Source of the DNA: Bacteroidales bacterium | GTDB lineage: Bacteria; Bacteroidota; Bacteroidia; Bacteroidales; P3 | Assembly: GCA_017960605.1 (NCBI GenBank) | Contig: JAGCYV010000016.1 | Coordinates: 1-34,871, forward strand | Length of the DNA: 34,871 bases | Direction: 5' to 3' | Shown here: in pieces, positions 8,725 through 14,249 of the stretch | Layout: each line of letters starts with the position of its first letter | Numbering within the stretch: position 1 is the first letter of the stretch | Notes under the pieces: model-generated | Database searches by the model: none | What the model saw: the letters and a program-made list of their open reading frames with translations, nothing else | What the model was told of the DNA's origin: nothing | Translations under genes and position numbers: made by a program

Positions 8725-9546
8725 TCAGTTCTCAATCTTGCCGATGATGCTGTCGTAGAATTTGTTGATGCGGGTGAAGAATTCGTCGCGGTCCTCGATG
8801 TAGTCCAGCACGTTGCGTTTGTTCTCCTTGGCGAAGGCCACCAACTCGGGATTGGCGTTGGCCGACCCGACGATGACACCCTGCGAATAGGTGATGGCCG
8901 ACTTCATGAGGCCGAGATAGGTGGTGTCGCCGTAGAGGCGCAGGTCCTTGGCGGTGGCGCCGTCGGCCTTCATCTTGCGCTCCAGGTCGCCGCCGATATG
9001 GCCCTTGAAGTGGTCGTCCATCAGCGTGATGACCATCTTGGTGCCGTTGAAGAAAGAGTTCTCTTTGTTGATGCGGCGCAGGTAGAACGGAATCATCGAC
9101 GTGAACCATCCGCAGAAGTTGATCAGGTGCGGCTGCCAGGCCAGTTTGCGCACGGCCTCGAGGGTGCCGCGGCTGAAGAAGAGCAGTTGCTCGTCGCTGT
9201 CGCCAGGCAGGGTTCCGTTGTCGAGGACGGCGTTGGTACGCCCCGTGAAATATTCGTCGTTGTCAATGAAATAGACCTGCATGCGGGCCGTGGGAATGGA
9301 GCCTACCTTGATGATGAGCTGGTGGTCGCAGTTGTTCACTATCAGGTTCATTCCGCTCAGGCGTATCACCTCGTGCAGCTGATGTTTCCGTTCGCTGATG
9401 GTGTTGAATTTAGGCATGAAAACCCTGATCTCGCGCCCCATTTCCTGAATTTTCGCCGGCAAATAGCGTCCCATCATGGCAGTGTCACTCTCGTTGGAGA
9501 ATGGTATAATCTCCTGATTGACAAAGAGTATTCTTCCTTTTGACAT
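8725..9546 (-). CDS. Stand-alone GT5 (glycogen/starch synthase) N-terminal-domain protein
   Basis: The protein has 273 residues from the ATG at 9546 (the frame extends to 9705, but the promoter lies there). The sequence resembles only the N-terminal Rossmann half of glycogen synthases: GRILFVNQEIIPFSNES, then GREIRVFMPKFNTISERKHQ, the Asp/Tyr-rich MQVYFIDNDEYF, and PHLINFCGWFTS near where the catalytic-cleft loop lies. The usual ADP-glucose-binding KxGGL near the N-terminus is replaced by SNESDTAMMGRYLP, and the whole C-terminal nucleotide-binding domain is absent. It is usually annotated as glycogen/starch synthase in this phylum, but true synthase activity is doubtful. It heads the operon with DUF4270, MORN and maf genes. 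A well-formed promoter lies just upstream. Confidence 0.82.
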   Translation of the reverse strand: MSKGRILFVNQEIIPFSNESDTAMMGRYLPAKIQEMGREIRVFMPKFNTISERKHQLHEVIRLSGMNLIVNNCDHQLIIKVGSIPTARMQVYFIDNDEYFTGRTNAVLDNGTLPGDSDEQLLFFSRGTLEAVRKLAWQPHLINFCGWFTSMIPFYLRRINKENSFFNGTKMVITLMDDHFKGHIGGDLERKMKADGATAKDLRLYGDTTYLGLMKSAITYSQGVIVGSANANPELVAFAKENKRNVLDYIEDRDEFFTRINKFYDSIIGKIEN

Positions 9547-9574
9547 TCTTGTATATATATAATAAGTCCGATTG

Positions 9575-9604
9575 CAAAAGTACGAAAAAAAACTGATATG
9601 GCAA
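9575..9604 (-). promoter_or_regulatory. Promoter of the GT5-like/DUF4270/MORN/maf operon
   Basis: Read on the minus strand, TTTTG (TTG at 9604-9602), a 19-nt spacer and TACTTTTG (9582-9575) form a full -33/-7 pair for this phylum. The start codon lies 28 nt downstream of the -7 box. Confidence 0.75.
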
Positions 9605-9642
9605 AATTTAATATTTTTTTTCCTGCAATCGAAAAAAGTTTG

Positions 9643-9650
9643 TACTTTTG
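9643..9650 (+). promoter_or_regulatory. -7 box of the recX promoter
   Basis: TACTTTTG at 9643-9650 matches TAnnTTTG. No good TTTG lies 19-21 nt upstream (a T-run and CCTG are there). It is divergent from the minus-strand promoter at 9575-9604, about 40 nt away, and 26 nt before the recX ATG. Confidence 0.6.
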
Positions 9651-9676
9651 CATTTCCAATCTGACTGTAAAAGACG

Positions 9677-10159
9677 ATGAAAGACAGCCTGAAGAAGAGC
9701 CTCACGGCCCCGGAGCTTCTCGACCGGGCCCGACGCTATTGTGCCATGTCCGAGCAGTGTGAATCAGGTGTGAGGCAGAAGTTGATAGCATGGGGCGCCT
9801 CGCCGGCCGATGTCGATCCCATCATCGCCAGTCTCCGTTCCGACGATTATCTCAACGATGTCCGCTATGCCCGTATCTATGCCGAGAGCAAGATTCTCCA
9901 ACAGCATTGGGGACGCCAGAAGGTCCTCTACCAGCTGCGGTTGAAGCATCTCTCCAAAGAGGCCATTGCCGATGCGATGCGCATCGTCGGCGACGAGACC
10001 TACAACGCCATCCTGGCCGATGAGACCGCCAAGAAACTCCAGTCTCTCGGCGGCGAACTGACTCCCGACACCCGCCACCGTCTCCAGGCCTTCCTTGCCT
10101 CGCGCGGATTCACCATCGAGGAAATCAATCAAGTAATCAATAATAATTCAGCACTATGA
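9677..10159 (+). CDS. recX: Regulatory protein RecX
   Basis: RecX binds RecA filaments and modulates recombinase activity. The protein has 160 residues and is strongly helical, with the family's repeated three-helix modules. The first contains ARRYCAMSEQCESGVRQKLIAWG (about 17-40). The second contains LRSDDYLNDVRYARIYAESK with the conserved D-x-R-[YF]-A-x-x-[YF]-x-x-x-[KR]. The third contains the diagnostic WGRQKVLYQLRLKHLSKEAI. The ATG at 9677 lies 26 nt after the -7 box. The stop overlaps the start of the DUF3078 gene by 4 nt (ATGA), so translation is probably coupled. recA is not in the window. Confidence 0.92.
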   Translation: MKDSLKKSLTAPELLDRARRYCAMSEQCESGVRQKLIAWGASPADVDPIIASLRSDDYLNDVRYARIYAESKILQQHWGRQKVLYQLRLKHLSKEAIADAMRIVGDETYNAILADETAKKLQSLGGELTPDTRHRLQAFLASRGFTIEEINQVINNNSAL

Positions 10160-11259
10160 AGCGTACATTTATTCTTTTCGCCGCCCTGCTGGCCACTGCC
10201 TCGGTCGCCCTGGCCCAGGACGATGCCAAACCCAAATTCTCCCTCTCCGGTGGCGACTGGAGCACCATCACTACCCCCGCCCTCAAGGTGAGCGAGCAGT
10301 TGTTCAACAACTGGTCGAAGAGCGGCAACTCCACCTTTGATGTCACCTCCACCTTCTTCGGCAACTACAAATACACCCACCCCAAGTATGTGTGGGACAA
10401 TATCGCCGACCTCGCCTACGGCTACGCCTGGCAGGACCTCGAGCCCGAAGGCGTACTCTTCGAAACCCGCCGCAAGAGCAACGATAAGATCGACCTCACC
10501 AGCGCCCTCAGCTGGAACGCCTATAAGGGTTGGGGCGCCAGCCTCACGGCCAACCTCAAGACCCAGTTCGGCGACGGCCGCGAATATGCCGGCATCGAGG
10601 ACAAGGAAGGCACCGTCGTGTCGCATTTCTTCGCCCCGGCCTACCTCACCACCGCTCTTTCCTTTGAATACAAGAAACCCGAATGGTCGGTCGCACTCTC
10701 GTTCCTGACCGGCAAGACCACCTTCGTCTGCAACGACCACTTCATCATCGACGGCCTCAACTACGGTGTCATCCAGCCCGATGAGTTCGACCCGGCCGAC
10801 CCTAAAACCTACAAGTACATCGAGAACGCCTACTTCGCGCTTGGTAGCTATATCAAGGCCCAGTACCTCAAGAAGGATCTGCTGCCCAACCTCGACCTCT
10901 ATGCCCGTCTCGAGCTCTTCTACGACTACCAGAAACCGACCAACATGGGATGGAAGTCTATCGACACCGCCACCAGCTGGGCCACCGCCCGTACCAAATA
11001 CACCGGCTTTGAAACCACCTCGCAGGAAGGCTTCGAACGCATGAAGAAACTGAAACCCATCCAGCGCTTCGCCTTTGAGACCGACCTCGACTTCGAAATC
11101 AAGCTCGACTACCGCTTCTCCGAGCACATCGCCGCCAACTTCGCCACCAACCTCAAGTACGACACCGACTTCTCCGGTATCGGCCGTGGCGGCCACTGGC
11201 AGCTCTATCAGATGGCCGGCGTGCAGGTCTTCTTCAGCTGGAAGACCCCCAAGAACTGA
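10156..11259 (+). CDS. DUF3078 family, probable outer-membrane beta-barrel protein
   Basis: The protein has 367 residues with a signal peptide (MKRTFILFAALLATASVALAQ). The mature sequence alternates polar and aromatic residues in strand-like blocks (FGNYKYTHPKYVWDN, GWGASLTANLKTQFGDG, IKAQYLKKDLLPNLDLYARLELF) and ends in a barrel-type terminal strand, AGVQVFFSWKTPKN, that closes on aromatic residues. The motif near residues 45-55 (SEQLFNNWSKSGNSTF) is characteristic of DUF3078. The role is unknown; an outer-membrane location is inferred from composition. It overlaps recX by 4 nt, an odd partnership because RecX is a cytoplasmic RecA regulator, so the operon link may be only transcriptional convenience. 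A 13-bp hairpin lies 21 nt after the stop. Confidence 0.84.
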   Translation: MKRTFILFAALLATASVALAQDDAKPKFSLSGGDWSTITTPALKVSEQLFNNWSKSGNSTFDVTSTFFGNYKYTHPKYVWDNIADLAYGYAWQDLEPEGVLFETRRKSNDKIDLTSALSWNAYKGWGASLTANLKTQFGDGREYAGIEDKEGTVVSHFFAPAYLTTALSFEYKKPEWSVALSFLTGKTTFVCNDHFIIDGLNYGVIQPDEFDPADPKTYKYIENAYFALGSYIKAQYLKKDLLPNLDLYARLELFYDYQKPTNMGWKSIDTATSWATARTKYTGFETTSQEGFERMKKLKPIQRFAFETDLDFEIKLDYRFSEHIAANFATNLKYDTDFSGIGRGGHWQLYQMAGVQVFFSWKTPKN

Positions 11260-11280
11260 TCACCTGGTCATAGGAACCGT

Positions 11281-11311
11281 CAGGGGGCCGATGCAGCGCA
11301 TCGGCCCCCTG
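11281..11311 (+). terminator. Strong hairpin between two convergent genes
   Basis: CAGGGGGCCGATG (11281-11293) and CATCGGCCCCCTG (11299-11311) form a 13-bp perfect GC-rich stem with a 5-nt loop. The following T tract is short (ATTTTG), so termination is plausible rather than classic. Being symmetric, it could serve both the DUF3078 gene and the facing DUF62 gene. Confidence 0.7.
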
Positions 11312-11335
11312 GCTATTTTGCTAGCCCTTCGGCTT

Positions 11336-12112
11336 TTAGTCTTTAAACTTCAGCAACACCCCTTCGTTCAGCTTGATGCCGTGGAGCCGTGCCAGCGAGC
11401 GGTTCTCGAAGGCCAGCTCCAGCATGCCTGTGGCCGAGACGGTGAGAATCAGGCCCAGGTTGTTGCCGCCGCTGCCGCGGTGGTAGGAAGGGCTGATTTC
11501 CGAGGTGGTCAGCTCCTTGACCTGCAGCGTGAACGCCCGTCCCTGGCGCAGTTCCTCAAACTCGCGGTAGCTCATGCCGAGGTAGGCGTTGCCGTAGTTA
11601 TCCACGTGATGCACATAGATGCGGTAGTACTCGCCCTGTTGCAGGTATCCCGCCCAGGGGCGCTGCAACAGCTGGGGATGGCGCGGGCCGAGGTCCGCCA
11701 GCGGCGCTCCCTTCAGCAGCCGTGCCGCCGCGGGGCAGAAGAGGTTGTAGGCCGCGAAGTTGTAGATGCCGTTCTCTTGGGTTTCCAGTCTGACGACTTC
11801 CTCCGCCTCCTGGCCGAACACCAGGGCCGGCAGGCCGTTGTCGGAGCAGAGGAAATACTGTCCGCGGGCACGCAGGGCCACGAAGGGCGGCTGTGACGCC
11901 ACATCGACCAGGTGCACCGTCCCCTCGGGGAAGCCCAGACAGCCGTGACGCACCACGAAGCTGGCGCTCATCACGTTGTGTGCCTCCAGCCGGTGCGTGA
12001 TATCCACCACCTGCACACCCTCCACCAGGCGCATCAGCGCCCCCTTCACCATGCCGGCGAAGAAGCCCTGCTCGCCCCAATCGGTTGTCAGTGTTGCAAT
12101 TGGCGTTTTCAT
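11336..12112 (-). CDS. DUF62 / SAM hydroxide adenosyltransferase-like protein with a degenerate active site
   Basis: The family converts S-adenosylmethionine plus hydroxide to adenosine and methionine (relatives are SAM chlorinases and fluorinases). The start is the ATG at 12112, giving MKTPIATLTTDWGEQGFFAG at the N-terminus, equivalent to the family's TDFG...GxxKG. VDITHRLEAHNV (residues 36-47), FLCSDNGLP (87-95), FCPAAARL (125-132) and the C-terminal beta domain (NYGNAYLG onward) are all present. However, the family's Asp-Arg-His triad is not preserved: DPGVGxxR is replaced by DVASQPPF (70-77), and the TFHGRD block by NFAAYN (118-123). The product may be a diverged subfamily typical of the phylum or may have lost activity. 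It is monocistronic, with a TATCTTTG -7 box just upstream. Confidence 0.86.
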   Translation of the reverse strand: MKTPIATLTTDWGEQGFFAGMVKGALMRLVEGVQVVDITHRLEAHNVMSASFVVRHGCLGFPEGTVHLVDVASQPPFVALRARGQYFLCSDNGLPALVFGQEAEEVVRLETQENGIYNFAAYNLFCPAAARLLKGAPLADLGPRHPQLLQRPWAGYLQQGEYYRIYVHHVDNYGNAYLGMSYREFEELRQGRAFTLQVKELTTSEISPSYHRGSGGNNLGLILTVSATGMLELAFENRSLARLHGIKLNEGVLLKFKD

Positions 12113-12121
12113 ATCGGACTG

Positions 12122-12129
12122 CAAAGATA
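12122..12129 (-). promoter_or_regulatory. -7 box for the DUF62 gene
   Basis: Minus-strand TATCTTTG (12129-12122) matches TAnnTTTG, 9 nt before the ATG at 12112. This implies a very short leader. No convincing -33 element was found at the usual distance. Confidence 0.5.
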
Positions 12130-12217
12130 CGCAATTTTACCGATATGTCGAGGAAAAAATGCTTCCCCGGTCAAAATCTTTTCCCTGCGCCGGCTTTTTA
12201 ACATATTTTTAGTATCT

Positions 12218-12440
12218 GTAACACGCTGATACTAAGTCTTGAATCCGTTATGACCTAGTATTGACCTAGTATTGACCTAGTAATGACTATATAGAAAGTA
12301 CTAGGTCATTACCCGGTCACACCTTCATCATGCCCAAGTGTTTCTTTCATCATACTTGAACCATACTTGAGTCATACTTGAACCATACTTGAGTCATGCC
12401 TGAGGTATCATATTTAAGGAACACTTATGTTAGACTTAGG
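12218..12440 (+). repeat. Dispersed intergenic element, copy A, built on an 11-bp period
   Basis: In the 437-nt gap before sufC there is a tandem TGACCTAGTAT block (three units, 12251-12282). About 88 nt later, exactly in phase, comes a block of (A/G)(C/T)CATACTTGA units (12349-12403). The region between them keeps 11-bp spacing with degenerate units. The 88 nt at 12227-12314 match 25639-25726 with one difference. TACTAGGTCA (12299-12308) is the reverse complement of each of the three TGACCTAGTA units, so a hairpin can form, with CTATATAG in the loop. An 11-bp period breaks any reading frame every unit, and I see no coding sense. It ends about 40 nt before the sufC -7 box. Confidence 0.9.
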
Positions 12441-12481
12441 TTTTTATGAAAAAAAATCATTTCGTATCGTATTTTTTTGTG

Positions 12482-12489
12482 TATATTTG
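12482..12489 (+). promoter_or_regulatory. -7 box of the sufC-sufD-porE-like-msbA-like operon
   Basis: TATATTTG matches TAnnTTTG. The leader to the sufC ATG would be about 55 nt. No clean -33 TTTG lies 19-21 nt upstream (TTCG at 12461 is the nearest), so the promoter may need an activator or use the repeat just upstream. Confidence 0.5.
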
Positions 12490-12549
12490 TACTTTAATAT
12501 TTAAGGCAGATAAAGTTTATAAAGGTAAGAACCAAATAATTGCAACGAT

Positions 12550-13308
12550 ATGTCATTACTTTCGATACGTAATTTGCACGCCTCCATCGGCGACCGCGAG
12601 ATTTTGAAGGGGGTGAACCTGGAGGTGAACCGCGGCGAGGTGCACGCCATCATGGGTCCCAACGGCAACGGCAAGAGCACCCTGGCGGGTGTGGTGGCCG
12701 GCAACCCGAAATATACTGTCACCGAGGGTGAGGTGATTTACAACGGCAAGAATATCCTCGACCTGCCGGTGGATGTGCGTGCCGCCGAGGGTATCTTCCT
12801 CGGATTCCAGTATCCGGTGGAGATTCCCGGGGTGAGCATCACCAACTTCATGCGCACCGCCGTCAACGAGCAGCGCAAGTACCACGGTCTCGACCCCCTG
12901 AGCGGTAGCGAATTCCTGAAGCTCATGGAGGAGAAGAAGAAGGTGGTGGAGATGACCACCAACCTGGCCAACCGCTCGGTGAACGAGGGCTTCAGCGGCG
13001 GCGAGAAGAAGAAGAACGAGATTTTCCAGATGGCCATGCTGAATCCCACGCTCTCCATCCTCGACGAGACGGACAGCGGCCTCGACATCGACGCCCTGCG
13101 TATCGTGGCCGGCGGCGTGAACCAGCTGCGTTCGAAGGATAACGCCACGGTGGTGATTACCCACTACCAGCGCCTGTTGGACTTCATCGTGCCTGACTTC
13201 GTGCACGTGCTCTATGAGGGCCGCATCGTAAAGACCGGTCCCAAGGAGCTGGCATTGGAGCTGGAGGAGAAGGGCTACGAATGGATTAAAGAGGAACTGG
13301 GTGCTTAG
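12550..13308 (+). CDS. sufC: Fe-S cluster assembly ATPase SufC
   Basis: SufC is the ABC-type ATPase of the SufBCD iron-sulfur scaffold in the cytoplasm. The protein has 252 residues with Walker A GPNGNGKST (36-44), a Q-loop in LGFQYPVEIPG (84-94), the SufC-specific signature FSGGEKKKNEI (148-158), Walker B LSILDETDSGLD (168-179) with catalytic E173, and the H-loop in VITHYQRLL. It starts at an ATG with a short upstream leader. It is the first gene of a plus-strand operon. The usual Bacteroidota order sufB-sufC-sufD is broken here, because the DNA before sufC is the 11-bp repeat element and a gene on the other strand. Confidence 0.97.
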   Translation: MSLLSIRNLHASIGDREILKGVNLEVNRGEVHAIMGPNGNGKSTLAGVVAGNPKYTVTEGEVIYNGKNILDLPVDVRAAEGIFLGFQYPVEIPGVSITNFMRTAVNEQRKYHGLDPLSGSEFLKLMEEKKKVVEMTTNLANRSVNEGFSGGEKKKNEIFQMAMLNPTLSILDETDSGLDIDALRIVAGGVNQLRSKDNATVVITHYQRLLDFIVPDFVHVLYEGRIVKTGPKELALELEEKGYEWIKEELGA

Positions 13309-13325
13309 TGTTTAGAGTTTAGGTT

Positions 13326-14249
13326 ATGATTAGGAAAGACCAACTTCCCAATATATGGAACGACGACTGGAAGCCGACGGCTGAACCCCGTGAGCTGACG
13401 GTCGAAGCCGGACGGCAGCTGCGGGTGGTGCTCTGCGACCCGCAGGATGTGCCGCTGTTCCGTTGCGACGGTGAGGCCGACCTGCTGCTGGCCGACGAGA
13501 GCCTGCGGCTTCTGGTGGGCGAGGGCGCCGACGTGCAACTCTACCGCCTGCAGGGTCCCTTCACCCCGGCCACCTGCATCACCGAGACCACCGTCACCCT
13601 GCAGCGCGATGCACGCCTGCGGATGAACACCGTCACCCTCGGGGGCGGCCATGTGAGGAACAACGTGGTGGTGCGCATGCAGGGCGAGGGGTGCACGGTC
13701 GATGCCGACGGCCTCTATCTGATGGACCGCGAGCAGCAGTGCGACAACTACATCTTCGTGGAGCATGCCAAACCCCATTGCCAGAGCAGGGAACTCTACA
13801 AGGGCATCATCGACGACTCGGCCCGTGCCCGCTTCAACGGCCATGTGCTGGTGCAGGACGGCGCCGTCAAGACCGAGGCCTTCATGACCAACCGTAATAT
13901 TCTGCTCACCGACAAGGCACACGTGGATACGCGGCCTTTCCTCGAGATATACAATGACGATGTGAAGTGTTCGCACGGCTCCACCATTGGCCAACTCGAC
14001 GAGCAGGCGTTGTTTTACCTGATGACCCGTGGCATCAGCCACCGTACGGCCATCACCATGCTCAGCTATGCTTTCTGCGATGAGGTGATTAGGAAGATAG
14101 GCCTGCCGGGACTGCGTGACGCCGTGGAGGATATGGTGAAGAAGCGCCTGCACGGTGAACTGACCTCCTGTGCCGACTGCGCCATCGCCTGCAAGAACCC
14201 TTGCAACGGCCCCGACGCACACTTTGAAATTGACCCAAGCAAATTGTAA
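13326..14249 (+). CDS. sufD: Fe-S cluster assembly protein SufD (short form)
   Basis: SufD pairs with SufB and SufC in the scaffold complex. The right-handed parallel beta-helix core is recognisable (INTVTLGGGHVRNN-like strands, then SRELYKGIIDDSARARFNG, KTEAFMTNRNILLTDKAHVDTRP). So is the hallmark DDVKCSHGSTIGQLDE (residues 211-226), which contains the Cys/His pair (C215, H217) corresponding to the SufD residues implicated in cluster formation in E. coli. At 307 residues it is shorter than many SufD proteins (about 420-450), mainly in the N-terminal helical domain. The C-terminus carries four closely spaced cysteines, C282, C285, C289 and C293, a possible metal-binding tail. It lies 17 nt after sufC, and its TAA abuts the ATG of the next gene. 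Confidence 0.93.
   Translation: MIRKDQLPNIWNDDWKPTAEPRELTVEAGRQLRVVLCDPQDVPLFRCDGEADLLLADESLRLLVGEGADVQLYRLQGPFTPATCITETTVTLQRDARLRMNTVTLGGGHVRNNVVVRMQGEGCTVDADGLYLMDREQQCDNYIFVEHAKPHCQSRELYKGIIDDSARARFNGHVLVQDGAVKTEAFMTNRNILLTDKAHVDTRPFLEIYNDDVKCSHGSTIGQLDEQALFYLMTRGISHRTAITMLSYAFCDEVIRKIGLPGLRDAVEDMVKKRLHGELTSCADCAIACKNPCNGPDAHFEIDPSKL

Noticed and set aside
12250-12403. CRISPR array
   Set aside because: The units are 11 bp in direct tandem without unique spacers, and no cas gene is present.
12218-12440. Insertion sequence or MITE
   Set aside because: No convincing terminal inverted repeats or target duplications flank the two copies (only GTAAC/GTTAC at copy B), and no transposase is present. 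The repeat call is kept, but not as a transposon.
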